64,000 nucleotides of DNA from Dysgonomonas gadei ATCC BAA-286 (GTDB taxonomy: Bacteria; Bacteroidota; Bacteroidia; Bacteroidales; Dysgonomonadaceae). The position numbers and the translations under genes were made by a program. The stretch is taken from positions 1 through 64,000 of the forward strand of contig NZ_GL891993.1 in assembly GCF_000213555.1 (NCBI RefSeq). The letters are read 5' to 3'. Below the pieces are notes generated by a model. That model did no database searches, was not told the DNA's origin, and was given only the letters and a program-made list of their open reading frames with translations. Every line of letters begins with the position of its first letter. Position 1 is the first letter of the stretch. This document shows, piece by piece, positions 26,853 to 36,364 of the stretch.

Positions 26853-27020
26853 GCTGGCACGTATTTTGTTATTATGTAGAGTATACGGGGCGAATTATGT
26901 GTTGATAAATAAAATTAACTAAAATTAGGTAGGTGTTAAAAGGGTTTAAAAAAGATTGGTTTTCGGCTTCGATATGTTAGCATTATTTATAAAAAATATG
27001 TTTTATAATATGTTTTTTTA

Positions 27021-27052
27021 TTTGGTACGGTTTAATTTATGTCGTTCCTTTG
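27021..27052 (+). promoter_or_regulatory. Orphan promoter of the candidate small RNA
   Basis: TTTG (27021-27024), 20 bases, then TTCCTTTG (27045-27052). This is close to TTTG-N20-TAnnTTTG with one mismatch in the -7 box. Confidence 0.5.
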
Positions 27053-27058
27053 TATCGA

Positions 27059-27155
27059 TAACCAAACAATCTTTATTTACCTTAAAGCCTAATACCTAAT
27101 TTAACTCACACATAAGAGGAGGTTTCGAATCAGAAGCCTCCTCTTATGTCTTTTA
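27059..27155 (+). ncRNA. Candidate small RNA (about 95 nt) ending in a strong terminator
   Basis: A promoter-like pair of boxes (27021/27045) is followed after about 55 bases by a 16-bp hairpin, CATAAGAGGAGGTTTC (27112-27127) with GAAGCCTCCTCTTATG (27134-27149), and then TCTTTTATT. No ATG-started reading frame lies between. The unit is not the end of the C1 peptidase transcript by position (more than 200 bases away), and prmA is on the other strand. Its product would be an unstructured 5' part and a terminator stem. Confidence 0.5.
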
Positions 27156-27998
27156 TTAAGACAATTTAGTAAACTTTACTGCCACCCAGTTGTCTTTTTC
27201 GGTATTGTATTCAAATATTAACTCATTTTTACTACTCTCTTCTTTTATGGCCGGAATATCTTCTACATAAAAACCACTCATGTATAGTGTTCCACCATTA
27301 TTTAAGACTGAAGCATAAGAATGGATATCATTCAGTAAGATATTTCGGTTGATATTGGCCAGGATGATATCGAATTTCTCACTACCTAATAGTTCGGCTC
27401 CGCCTATCTTTACATCCACATTGTTAACATTATTCAAGTTGAGATTCTCAATAGCGTTATCATACGCCCATTGATCTATATCTATTGCGGTTATTGGATT
27501 CGCTCCACGCATGGAGGCAAGGATAGCAAGGATAGCAGTACCCGTGCCCATATCGAGAACCGATTTACCGTTGAAATCGTCTTTCAGTATTTCGCGTATC
27601 ATCAGTTCGGTGGTTTGGTGGTGTCCCGTTCCGAAGGCCATTTTAGGATCGATGTATATATTGTAGTCGTATATTGCAGGAACATTGTGGAATGTGCTTT
27701 GGATAATACATTTGTCGTCGATAATCAGTGGCTGGAAATAATTCTTCTCCCATTCTTCGTTCCAGTTTTGGTCTTCTATACTTTTGTATGTATAGAGAAT
27801 TTCGGCTTCTACAGGGAGTGAGTTTAGAGACTTATCAAGCTCCTCGATATTGAACAGGCTGCTCTGGATGTATGCTGTTGTGCCGAGTTCGTCTTCAACG
27901 AAGCTTTCAAATCCTATTTCTGCGATTGTAGCTGACAGTACACTATTGACGATCTCATCATTGGGTGTACATATAAATTTTACTTCAATATAATTCAT
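27156..27998 (-). CDS. prmA: Ribosomal protein L11 methyltransferase
   Basis: 280 aa; trimethylates L11 using SAM. The methyltransferase core has KMAFGTGHHQTTELM, then SVLDMGTGTAILAI (motif I) and DIILANINRNI (NxNR family motif). The start at 27998 (MNYIEVKF) is chosen because a -7 box (TACTTTTG reverse, 28018-28025) overlaps the longer start at 28028. Confidence 0.93.
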   Translation of the reverse strand: MNYIEVKFICTPNDEIVNSVLSATIAEIGFESFVEDELGTTAYIQSSLFNIEELDKSLNSLPVEAEILYTYKSIEDQNWNEEWEKNYFQPLIIDDKCIIQSTFHNVPAIYDYNIYIDPKMAFGTGHHQTTELMIREILKDDFNGKSVLDMGTGTAILAILASMRGANPITAIDIDQWAYDNAIENLNLNNVNNVDVKIGGAELLGSEKFDIILANINRNILLNDIHSYASVLNNGGTLYMSGFYVEDIPAIKEESSKNELIFEYNTEKDNWVAVKFTKLS

Positions 27999-28017
27999 AA
28001 TAATAATTAGTTTTGTG

Positions 28018-28025
28018 CAAAAGTA
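28018..28025 (-). promoter_or_regulatory. -7 box for prmA
   Basis: TACTTTTG on the reverse strand, 20 bases before the chosen prmA start. Confidence 0.45.
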
Positions 28026-28186
28026 CATTTTTATTCTTACTTCCCGTTTTTAAGATATGCTATATCTGTGTCATAAATAATTTAACATTCTACTATGTAT
28101 GCTGCTTAACTTTTTTTATACCTTTGGGGCTTGAAGAGTAGATAGCCTAACACTTTATTAACTAAACCTAACAATTTAAAAAGAAC

Positions 28187-29011
28187 ATGAGACTACTATT
28201 ATTGACTATCATCGCATTATGCGTATTACCTTTGCACGCTCAAGAGACTACAACGACATCACTTGCCGATTCTATCGCAGTAGTTCCGGTAACGATTCAA
28301 GTACCAGAGAAAAAGTCTGAGAATACATTTCTCTCCCACCTTAGTGTCGGCTTAAGAGCTTCAACCATGGGGGTCGGTTTGCAGGCGGCAACACCAATAA
28401 ACGATTATTTCAAATTACGTGCAGGAATTGATTTTATCGGATTTAAGACAAGTACATTTGATATTAGTTTAGATGACCCGGACGGTGTTTTTGATGAGGC
28501 TTTTGGCTATACTCCGGATTATAAAATGAAAGGAGAATTGAACTTTACCAATGGAAATGTATTAGTGGATTTTCATCCTACAAAAGGGATATTTCATCTT
28601 ACAGCAGGTGTTTTTATAGGAGCAAATAAGCTTAAAGCAAGCGGTTTCCTGGCTGATAATAATGGAAATCCGGCTCAACTAAAAGAGGGGGTAACAGAAT
28701 GGCCTTATCTTGACTTCGACGGCCACAGGTTAACTCTGGACGATGCAAATCTGGATGCAACTCTTCAACTGGGAAAAACAATCAAACCTTATTTCGGACT
28801 GGGGGTTGGCCGTGCTATAGCGAACAAGCGTGTCGCTTTCAAATTTGAACTGGGTATGATTTATCAGGGGGATTACAGCCTTAAGCAAAATGGGAAGAAA
28901 TTAGATGTGGTGAATAATGCATCTGAAAGTTTTGAAGATATAGATGACTATACTAAATGGCTGAAATGGTGGCCTATGCTCAATTTTCAGTTGTCATACA
29001 AAATATTCTGA
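28187..29011 (+). CDS. Outer-membrane beta-barrel protein, unknown function
   Basis: 274 aa with signal peptide about 1-19 (LCVLPLHAQ). The mature part has alternating amphipathic strands (LSVGLRASTMGVGLQAATPI at about 50-69, FKLRAGIDFIGF, VLVDFHPTKGIFHLTAGVFIG) and ends in an aromatic strand MLNFQLSYKIF, as barrels do. A TACCTTTG box lies at 28119-28126. No specific family recognised; porin or structural roles are both possible. Confidence 0.7.
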   Translation: MRLLLLTIIALCVLPLHAQETTTTSLADSIAVVPVTIQVPEKKSENTFLSHLSVGLRASTMGVGLQAATPINDYFKLRAGIDFIGFKTSTFDISLDDPDGVFDEAFGYTPDYKMKGELNFTNGNVLVDFHPTKGIFHLTAGVFIGANKLKASGFLADNNGNPAQLKEGVTEWPYLDFDGHRLTLDDANLDATLQLGKTIKPYFGLGVGRAIANKRVAFKFELGMIYQGDYSLKQNGKKLDVVNNASESFEDIDDYTKWLKWWPMLNFQLSYKIF

Positions 29012-29160
29012 TTTGAGATAACATGATTCGAAAAGAGCTATTCATATTGAGTAGCTCTTTTTGATTTCTGTAAACGAATTGGACTTATGGAGAATAAAAT
29101 GTCGATATATTTTCTATTTTTGTAGAAAATCAAATCTATTTAAGCATAATTACTATATCT

Positions 29161-29853
29161 ATGGTAGGAACACTCGTCAATGCTGGGGCGATTATAGGAG
29201 GAAGTCTTATTGGCTTGATAGTTCATTCCAGACTATCTCCCAAAATGACAGGTATTGTATTTCAGGGTATCGGGCTGGTTACTCTTGCAATCGGCATATC
29301 CATGTCGTTGCGTATAGAAAGCGTGATTATCGTAGTGGTGAGTATTGTACTGGGTTCCATAACCGGACAGGGTATCGATATCGATAAACATTTGCGGCGC
29401 CTTTCCAATTATCTGGAATCCAAAAGTTCGGGAACGAAAAAAGGCAATGTGGCAACAAATCAATTTACAGAGGGATTTATTATAGCCTCTATGTTGTTTT
29501 GTGTCGGTTCTATGGCCATATTGGGAGCAATTGAAGATGGTATGGGAAAGTCCCCGGATTTGTTGTTGACCAAGTCTGTTATGGATGGAATTTCGTCCAT
29601 AGCTTTGGCTTCCACATTTGGTATCTGCATTTTGTTTTCATCCGTTCCCGTCTTAATTTATCAGGGAGGATTGACTCTGTTCGCAGCTTTTATCATGCGC
29701 TATATGAGTGATGATATGACGGCGAATATGACCGGGGTAGGAGGAATCCTGTTGATAGGACTGGGAATCAGTATCCTTAAAATAAAAGATATCAATGTGA
29801 CGAATATGCTTCCGGCCTTGGTCCTTGTGGTGATATTATCATACTTCTTTTGA
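29161..29853 (+). CDS. DUF554 family membrane protein
   Basis: 230 aa with about seven membrane segments. The family start MVGTLVNAGAIIGGSLIGLI and the central GFIIASMLFCVGSMAILGAIEDG are diagnostic. Such proteins are putative transporters of unknown substrate. A -7 box TATTTTTG lies at 29115-29122. A bidirectional terminator follows. Confidence 0.87.
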   Translation: MVGTLVNAGAIIGGSLIGLIVHSRLSPKMTGIVFQGIGLVTLAIGISMSLRIESVIIVVVSIVLGSITGQGIDIDKHLRRLSNYLESKSSGTKKGNVATNQFTEGFIIASMLFCVGSMAILGAIEDGMGKSPDLLLTKSVMDGISSIALASTFGICILFSSVPVLIYQGGLTLFAAFIMRYMSDDMTANMTGVGGILLIGLGISILKIKDINVTNMLPALVLVVILSYFF

Positions 29854-29875
29854 TTATAGCATGGCTATAAAAATA

Positions 29876-29906
29876 AAAAGAAACTGCTTGATAAACAGTT
29901 TCTTTT
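29876..29906. terminator. Bidirectional terminator, DUF554 gene/tRNA-His
   Basis: AAAAGAAACTG (29876-29886) pairs perfectly with CAGTTTCTTTT (29896-29906). T-rich on both sides (TCTTC forward; TTATTTTTATAG reverse), so it can serve both converging units. Confidence 0.8.
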
Positions 29907-29914
29907 CTTCTTAG

Positions 29915-29989
<75 letters not shown>

Positions 29990-30186
29990 ATTTTTGCGTT
30001 CGCGGTGCAAATATATGTATTTTTATTATAATAACAAGGCTTACGGGAGAAAAAATATAAAGCTTTTTGTAGATATACAGCGAAAATTAAGACTATCAAC
30101 AGGATAGTTGTTTCCTGTAGAATATCATTTTTTTCAAAACAGCAAATATTTATAGATAACAAATGTAGTTTCTCCGATTGAAAGTG

Positions 30187-30194
30187 TAATTTTG
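30187..30194 (+). promoter_or_regulatory. -7 box ahead of the symporter gene
   Basis: TAATTTTG, 26 bases before the ATG at 30221. Confidence 0.4.
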
Positions 30195-30220
30195 CAGACT
30201 TATACAATTTGTTTGTTTCG

Positions 30221-31495
30221 ATGAATGTTTTAAGAAATTATGTATATACTATTCTTCTCCTTTGTGGAATATTGATAGGAGGGATATGTGGTATCATCTT
30301 TGGGGAAGGTGCATCTGTCGTTAAGCCGGTAGGGGATATTTTTCTTAACCTGATGTTTGTGCTGATAGTACCATTGGTGTTTTTCAGTGTATCGTCGTCT
30401 ATCTGCAATATGAAGCAATCGAATATGGTAGGGAAGGTTGTCGGTAATATTGCCCTCGTATTCCTGCTGACGTCTGTTGTAGCGGCGATAGTGGCATATG
30501 TGTTTACTTTGTTCTACAACCCGCTGGGTGGTATTAACCAGTCGGATGTGTTGACAGGGCTTCCCGAACAAACAATCAGGCAACTGACATCTGCTGAAAT
30601 ATTTGTAAATACGTTTACGGTCTCCGATTTTCAGCAACTGTTTACCAAATCAAATTTACTGCCCCTTATCATATTTTCCGCATTCTTTGGGCTTGCTACT
30701 GCTCTTTCGAAGAGTAAGGGGAAGGTCGTCGCAGAGCTGCTTAATGCCGCCAATAGTATAATATTGAAAATGATGAGTATTATCATGATGGCCGCGCCTT
30801 TAGGCCTTGGCTGTTATTTCGCGGATACAGTAGGGAAGCTGGGAGGACAGATACTGAATGGATATTTACATGTATTCCTGCTTTATCTGATACTTACCGC
30901 CATCTCTTTTTTTGTGCTGAATTCGGTTTATGTTTTCATAGCCGGAGGGAAAAAGGGCTTTATAGCTTTCTGGCGCAATATGCCGACACCGTCTCTGATG
31001 GCGATCGCCACTTCTTCGAGTGCGGCTTGTATCCCCGTCAATATCGAGGCATCGAAAAGAATGGGAGTTCCGGAGAATATTGCAGAAACAGTTATTCCTT
31101 TGGGTACAAATATACATAAGGATGGTTCGGTAATGGCTGGGGTTCTTAAAGTTATATTCCTGTTCACTATATTCGGGCAGGAACTTACATCCTCCTCCAA
31201 CATGTTTATGATTATCGGAGTGGCATTGCTGGTGGGAGCGGTAATGGGAGCGATACCGAGCGGAGGTATGACGGGAGAGTTGCTTATCTGTTCAGTTTTT
31301 GGATTCTCCCCTCAGCTTGCGGGAACGCTGATGATAATAAGTACAATTGTGGATATTCCGGCTACACTGCTCAATTCTACGGGAAATGTAGTATGTGCGG
31401 TATTGGTTACCCGGCTGACAGATGGTAAAGACTGGGTAAAGAAACAATTGGTAGCGCCTCCTGACCTCCCCGAAAGGGAGGGAATAAAAAGATGA
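30221..31495 (+). CDS. Dicarboxylate/amino acid:cation symporter (DAACS)
   Basis: 424 aa, eight membrane helices and two re-entrant loops as in GltPh. The serine-rich hairpin MAIATSSSAACIPV and the ion/substrate motif PLGTNIHKDGSVM (the NMDGT-like region) are visible, plus GIPSGGMTG-like AIPSGGMTGEL. It would import glutamate, aspartate or C4-dicarboxylates with Na+ or H+. The ATG at 30221 is preferred to a TTG four codons upstream. Confidence 0.92.
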   Translation: MNVLRNYVYTILLLCGILIGGICGIIFGEGASVVKPVGDIFLNLMFVLIVPLVFFSVSSSICNMKQSNMVGKVVGNIALVFLLTSVVAAIVAYVFTLFYNPLGGINQSDVLTGLPEQTIRQLTSAEIFVNTFTVSDFQQLFTKSNLLPLIIFSAFFGLATALSKSKGKVVAELLNAANSIILKMMSIIMMAAPLGLGCYFADTVGKLGGQILNGYLHVFLLYLILTAISFFVLNSVYVFIAGGKKGFIAFWRNMPTPSLMAIATSSSAACIPVNIEASKRMGVPENIAETVIPLGTNIHKDGSVMAGVLKVIFLFTIFGQELTSSSNMFMIIGVALLVGAVMGAIPSGGMTGELLICSVFGFSPQLAGTLMIISTIVDIPATLLNSTGNVVCAVLVTRLTDGKDWVKKQLVAPPDLPEREGIKR

Positions 31496-31537
31496 TAATA
31501 AGTAATGGAAACGGTTAATGCTTTTAATAATAAAGAG

Positions 31538-33379
31538 ATGAAAAAAATAGTATCTATCATATTTTCTATCTGCTTATCGGTAAGCGGAAGTATATACAGC
31601 CAGAAAACAGTTGCTCTGAGCCTGCCGGAATTATATAAAACCATAGATTCGGAATTTGTTGATTTACGCTCCGGGCCGGCACCGTTAATAGGTTTGTCAG
31701 CAGGCCGGACAGATAAAGGCAGCTCCGTAGTGCAAGCGACATATATCAACGCCATACTAAAGGCGGGAGGTAAGCCTGTAATTATTCCTGTAATAACAGA
31801 TGGCATAATTTTGAGGGATATCGTAAAAGACCTCGATGGGCTGGTGATGACCGGAGGAGAAGATATTAATCCCCCATATTACAAGGAAACAGCAATCCCG
31901 GATATGAACGATATAGATTCCCTCCGTGATATCTACGATTTGGTATTACTGAAACTGGCTACCGACCGGAATGTTCCTATACTTGGAATTTGCCGGGGAA
32001 TGCAACTGATAAATGTAGCTTTCGGAGGAACACTCTATCAGGATATTCCTACGCAGTTAAAAGACAAGAGTATCAATCATAAGCAAACAGAGCCGAGAGA
32101 ACAGGGGACGCATACGATAGCTATAGAAAAAGATTCTAAACTAGCACAAGTATTGGGTGTTGATGAGTTCCTGGTAAATACTTTTCATCATCAGGCAGTA
32201 AAAGACCTTGCTCCGAATTTCCGTGCCGTAGCAACTGCGCAGGACGGCGTTGTAGAAGCTATAGAAGCATATCCCAACCGTTCAGTTATAGGGGTACAAT
32301 GGCATCCCGAAGGACATGTTTATGGCGGGGATACGACAATGCTTAAAATATTCAGGCTTATTGTGAACGAAGCCAATACTTTCCGTAAGGCAAAAGAACT
32401 GCATAAGCATATTTTGTCGGTTGATACGCATTGCGATACCCCAACCGAATTCAAAAAAGCAGGATTTGATATAGGAAAAAGGGAACAAAATCAGGTGAAT
32501 ATCCCTAAAATGGAAGAGGGGATGCTGGATGCTATTTTCTTCGCTGCATATATAGCACAAGGGTCTCGTGATAAAGAGTCGACACAGAAAGCAGTGGATA
32601 AGATAGAAAACTATATAAAAGAAACGCATCAACAGGTAGAAAGAAACAAGGATATCTGCGGCATAGCCTATACAGCCGACGATCTTATACGTCTTAAAAA
32701 TGAAGGTAAAAAGGCTGTATTCATCGGTATCGAAAACGGATATGGCATAGGCAAGGATATCTCCAATATTGCCCGTTTCCAAAAAATGGGAGTGAATTAT
32801 ATAACCCTTTGCCATACCAAAGACAATGATATATGCGATACGTCGAGTGATACAAAACATGAATGGAACGGCCTTAGTCCTTATGGGAAAGAGGTAGTTA
32901 AGGAAATGAACCGGCTGGGGGTTATGGTGGATGTTTCGCACGTGGGAGAAAAAACATTCTGGGATGTAATAGAGCTATCTACCAAACCTGTCATTGCATC
33001 GCATTCGTCTGTGCAGGCGCTGTGTTATCACGACCGCAACCTGACCGACAAGCAGATGCAGGCAATTGCAAAAAACGGGGGGGTAGTACAGATATGTCTC
33101 GTAGACCTGTTTATCAATAAAGATAAAAGCAAAGCCAGCCTGACAGATGCTATAGACCATATTGATTATGCGGTGAAAGTAGCGGGCATCGACCATGTGG
33201 GTATTGCGTCCGATTTTGATGGTGGCGGAGGGCTGATAGGATGTCAGGGTAATAATGACATGATAAATATCACGGTGAAATTATTGGAGAGGGGTTATTC
33301 GGATAAAGATATAGAAAAGATATGGGGCGGTAATTTCCTTCGGGTAATGTCGGAGGTGCAAAAGGGCGCGAAGATATAA
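31538..33379 (+). CDS. Fusion of C26 glutamine-amidotransferase-like peptidase and M19 membrane dipeptidase
   Basis: 613 aa with two catalytic domains behind one signal peptide (about 1-20). Domain 1 (about 35-285) is a class I GATase/peptidase C26 of the PuuD type: MTGGEDINPPYY, nucleophile C152 in LGICRGMQL, H256 and E258 in WHPEGH. Domain 2 (about 290-610) is a renal-dipeptidase M19: zinc ligands in DTHCD (296-300), the bridging glutamate in GIENGYGIG, then DVSHVGEKTFWD and ASHSSVQAL, GIASDFDGGGG. Both act on small glutamyl or dipeptide bonds, so the fusion suggests sequential breakdown of gamma-glutamyl peptides in the periplasm (inference). The start at 31538 puts the signal peptide first. 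Confidence 0.87.
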   Translation: MKKIVSIIFSICLSVSGSIYSQKTVALSLPELYKTIDSEFVDLRSGPAPLIGLSAGRTDKGSSVVQATYINAILKAGGKPVIIPVITDGIILRDIVKDLDGLVMTGGEDINPPYYKETAIPDMNDIDSLRDIYDLVLLKLATDRNVPILGICRGMQLINVAFGGTLYQDIPTQLKDKSINHKQTEPREQGTHTIAIEKDSKLAQVLGVDEFLVNTFHHQAVKDLAPNFRAVATAQDGVVEAIEAYPNRSVIGVQWHPEGHVYGGDTTMLKIFRLIVNEANTFRKAKELHKHILSVDTHCDTPTEFKKAGFDIGKREQNQVNIPKMEEGMLDAIFFAAYIAQGSRDKESTQKAVDKIENYIKETHQQVERNKDICGIAYTADDLIRLKNEGKKAVFIGIENGYGIGKDISNIARFQKMGVNYITLCHTKDNDICDTSSDTKHEWNGLSPYGKEVVKEMNRLGVMVDVSHVGEKTFWDVIELSTKPVIASHSSVQALCYHDRNLTDKQMQAIAKNGGVVQICLVDLFINKDKSKASLTDAIDHIDYAVKVAGIDHVGIASDFDGGGGLIGCQGNNDMINITVKLLERGYSDKDIEKIWGGNFLRVMSEVQKGAKI

Positions 33380-33465
33380 GCGATACAAACAGGATTGAGT
33401 CCTGGATTTAGAAATATTACAAAAGCATAACACGAGCCATTGTTTTTTTTGAGCGAAATATATCT

Positions 33466-33473
33466 TACTTTTG
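33466..33473 (+). promoter_or_regulatory. -7 box ahead of thyA
   Basis: TACTTTTG, 33 bases before the chosen thyA start; it rules out the longer start at 33471. Confidence 0.45.
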
Positions 33474-33506
33474 TATAATTTTCAAAGCAAAACAAAATAT
33501 CCCAAT

Positions 33507-34301
33507 ATGAAACAATATCACGATTTACTAAAACGTGTTCTGGCAGAGGGTACACATAAAAGTGACCGCACCGGTACAGGTACGATCAGTGTATTCGGAC
33601 ATCAGAGCCGTTACAATCTGGCAGACGGTTTCCCCGTACTCACTACCAAAAAATTACATCTCAAATCTATCATATACGAACTACTCTGGTTTCTGGCAGG
33701 GGATACCAACGCGAAATATCTGCAGGATCACGGAGTACGTATATGGAACGAATGGGCTGATGAAAATGGCGATCTGGGGCATATTTACGGTTATCAGTGG
33801 CGTTCCTGGCCCGATTATAACGGAGGTTTTATAGATCAGATTTCCAATGTGGTGGATACAATCAAAAACAATCCGGATTCGCGCCGTATTATTGTCAGTG
33901 CATGGAATGTGGCCGACCTGCCGAATATGAATCTTCCTCCGTGCCATGCTTTCTTCCAGTTCTATGTGGCTGACGGGAAGTTGAGTCTGCAACTGTATCA
34001 GCGTAGTGCCGACATATTTCTCGGTGTACCTTTCAATATAGCGTCATATGCTCTTTTGTTGCAGATGATGGCGCAGGTAACAGGTCTCGAAGCCGGCGAT
34101 TTTGTACATACATTAGGGGATGCGCACATATATACAAATCATCTGGAGCAGGTGAACTTGCAGTTGACACGCGATTTCCGTCCGTTGCCACGTATGATAA
34201 TAAACCCTGAAGTAAAAAGTATTTTCGATTTTAAATTCGAGGATTTCAGCTTGGAAGGCTATGATCCGCATCCGCATATAAAAGGGGAAGTGGCAATATA
34301 A
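33507..34301 (+). CDS. thyA: Thymidylate synthase
   Basis: 264 aa, identical in length to the E. coli enzyme. It methylates dUMP with methylene-tetrahydrofolate. The nucleophile is C146 in LPPCHAFFQFYV. Folate and dUMP contacts: DRTGTGTISVFGHQ, QRSADIFLGVPFNIASYALL and LGDAHIYTNH. No folA follows in the usual place; a membrane protein gene does. Confidence 0.97.
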   Translation: MKQYHDLLKRVLAEGTHKSDRTGTGTISVFGHQSRYNLADGFPVLTTKKLHLKSIIYELLWFLAGDTNAKYLQDHGVRIWNEWADENGDLGHIYGYQWRSWPDYNGGFIDQISNVVDTIKNNPDSRRIIVSAWNVADLPNMNLPPCHAFFQFYVADGKLSLQLYQRSADIFLGVPFNIASYALLLQMMAQVTGLEAGDFVHTLGDAHIYTNHLEQVNLQLTRDFRPLPRMIINPEVKSIFDFKFEDFSLEGYDPHPHIKGEVAI

Positions 34302-34302
34302 T

Positions 34303-34384
34303 AATTAGCAAATTCGGGAATTAGCAAATTTGAAAATGATTTTCTATTAATTTGCTAATTTGCTAATTTGCTAATCAGCTAATT
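34303..34384. repeat. TTAGCAAA/TTTGCTAA inverted repeat array
   Basis: Two copies of AATTAGCAAATT (34303-34314, 34319-34330) face three tandem TTTGCTAA units plus a degenerate TCAGCTAA (34351-34382). They can fold as a hairpin with several registers. The array ends nine bases before the next ATG. It is related to the inverted repeat before ispF. Confidence 0.7.
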
Positions 34385-34392
34385 GAAAAATA

Positions 34393-36120
34393 ATGCTTGC
34401 AAACTTTATAACATGGACAATCATATTCTTTATCCTCTTTAGTTTTGGGGATATGCTGCTCGCGTTATATAATAGGATTTGCAAACGTGATGAAGAGTAC
34501 AACCCTGTAGATAAACTGCTGCTTGGGTTGTGTTTTCTTATTATGCCCTTGTCGGTGTGGTCGTTGTGGCTACCATCCAATCAGGTATTTTTATTTATTG
34601 TCTTTCTGGTTTCGCTAAACTATTGGGCTATCTGCCCCAGAAGGTTGTTTTATACCTATGATTATATTGTAAAGTCAACGAAAGGAGTTTTTTCGCCTTT
34701 TCAATCGGTACTTATAATCCTATTCCTACTGTTCTCTCTCTATTTCTTTACGTGGCAACAGGATGTGTATGATTCAGCATTTTACCATTTTCAAAATATC
34801 AGGTGGAATGAAGAATATGCAGTTGTGCCCGGAGTCGCAAATTTGGACGACAGGTTTGGCTTCAACTCAAATTACTTCCTGCTAAGTGCTATTTTTTCGT
34901 TTCGTTTTTTATTGGGTGAGGCTATCTATCCGTTGCAACCGCTAGTGGTAACAGTCGTCGGCTGCTGGGTTTTATACGAACTGTTTATTTCTAAGTATGA
35001 GGTAAAGCGTGTAATTATCTTGCTTTCATATATTCTGCTCTTTTGGGTTTCTATTTACTTTCTGGGGAATACTTCTACGGATATATTACCTAATTTCATC
35101 GTGTTTTATATCATTGCCCGGATTGTATTATACCCTAAGCTGCTGAAAACGAATTGCCTGATCGGTATTGTGCTTCCTGTCTTTTTGTTCACATGTAAAT
35201 TATCGTTTTTCCCTCTCGGACTCGTAAGTATTTATTTGCTGTATAATCTTTTCAGAGAGAAAAAATATAAGGTTATTTCATTTGTTGTTGTTGTTGCCGG
35301 GCTTTTCATATTGATTCCGTGGCTGATAAGGAATGTTGTGATCTCCGGTTATCTTATCTATCCGTTCTATCAGATCGATTTATTCTCTTTCGACTGGAAA
35401 GTTCCACGCGAAGTGGCTATAAGAGAAAAGGATTATATATTCGATATAGGTTATTATTTTTTCAGGATTGCACTGCGTTATCCGGGGGAGAGTACCCGGG
35501 ATCCGTTATTTGTCAATATACTTACCGATATAATATATTTGCTCACCCTTTGTTCTTTTATATTCGCATCTCATCTGATGCTAAAAAAGGGAAAAGAAAT
35601 AAAAAAACAGATATATTTACTGTATATTGTTTTCTTTGCCTCTGTTGCGGTCTGGGTTTTTGGCGGGCCTGATATACGATTTGTACCTGGGATATTGTGT
35701 GCCGTAATGTTTACGGGGGGAATACTTTTATTTAGAGATGGCAAATTATATTTACCACGAATAAGCAAAGTGCTGCTTTGCGCTTTTATTCTCAGTATTG
35801 CTTTATGGACAACCAATTGTTATTACAGCTTTTATCCGCAAATCAAAGAATATGATATTCATCCGTTTTCGCATGCAATGTTCAAACCTTATTCCATCAC
35901 CGACCAGCAAAAAGCGCGAGGTGTAGATATTACAGACGAATTTTCGCCATATGCCATTAATAATGAACAAACCATATGGGTAAGTGAAGGCCTGCCTCAT
36001 GATATGATACTTCCCGCCAGTATTGCGAGCCACTATGCTAAATTTATACCTCTGCAATGCATTGAGGCCAGAGGGTATAAGATACAGGATGGGTACAGGG
36101 TGAAAGAGGAATGCCGATGA
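34393..36120 (+). CDS. Polytopic membrane protein, GT-C-like (LIC_10190-like)
   Basis: 575 aa with about twelve hydrophobic segments. A first extracytoplasmic loop reads YDSAFYHFQNIRWNEEYA and then VPGVANLDDRFGFNSNYF, a pattern of large membrane proteins that resemble GT-C glycosyltransferases (an acidic loop after the first helices). The C-terminal 70 residues are soluble. It may use a lipid-linked sugar for glycan assembly, but that is inference. Neighbours (thyA, rplM) give no clue. Confidence 0.6.
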   Translation: MLANFITWTIIFFILFSFGDMLLALYNRICKRDEEYNPVDKLLLGLCFLIMPLSVWSLWLPSNQVFLFIVFLVSLNYWAICPRRLFYTYDYIVKSTKGVFSPFQSVLIILFLLFSLYFFTWQQDVYDSAFYHFQNIRWNEEYAVVPGVANLDDRFGFNSNYFLLSAIFSFRFLLGEAIYPLQPLVVTVVGCWVLYELFISKYEVKRVIILLSYILLFWVSIYFLGNTSTDILPNFIVFYIIARIVLYPKLLKTNCLIGIVLPVFLFTCKLSFFPLGLVSIYLLYNLFREKKYKVISFVVVVAGLFILIPWLIRNVVISGYLIYPFYQIDLFSFDWKVPREVAIREKDYIFDIGYYFFRIALRYPGESTRDPLFVNILTDIIYLLTLCSFIFASHLMLKKGKEIKKQIYLLYIVFFASVAVWVFGGPDIRFVPGILCAVMFTGGILLFRDGKLYLPRISKVLLCAFILSIALWTTNCYYSFYPQIKEYDIHPFSHAMFKPYSITDQQKARGVDITDEFSPYAINNEQTIWVSEGLPHDMILPASIASHYAKFIPLQCIEARGYKIQDGYRVKEECR

Positions 36121-36199
36121 TGATTTTATCCCAATCTTCTCATTTATTGGTATATCTGCATATTAACTCATTTACGTATCAAAAAATTCCCCGTTTATT

Positions 36200-36230
36200 T
36201 TTGTTAATTCACTGATAATTTGTAATTTTG
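36200..36230 (+). promoter_or_regulatory. Promoter of the rplM-rpsI operon
   Basis: TTTG (36200-36203), 19 bases, then TAATTTTG (36223-36230): a full match to the Bacteroidetes consensus. The start would be near 36237, giving a 128-base leader with a CGCTT/AAGCG stem (about 36283-36310) that could be an autoregulatory site. Confidence 0.7.
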
Positions 36231-36364
36231 CGAGCCGATTATTACGAAATAAAACGTAAAAAATTGATTAACAAACGATTATCGCTTGTCATATCTTAGC
36301 TCGATAAGCGGATGAGCGTTTTGTGAGTCAAAAAAAGTCATTAACCAAATTAATTTTTAAGTAA

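Noticed and set aside
34303..34384. Tandem TTTGCTAA words as a CRISPR array
   Set aside because: Units are 8 bases and contiguous with no spacers, and no cas gene is present.
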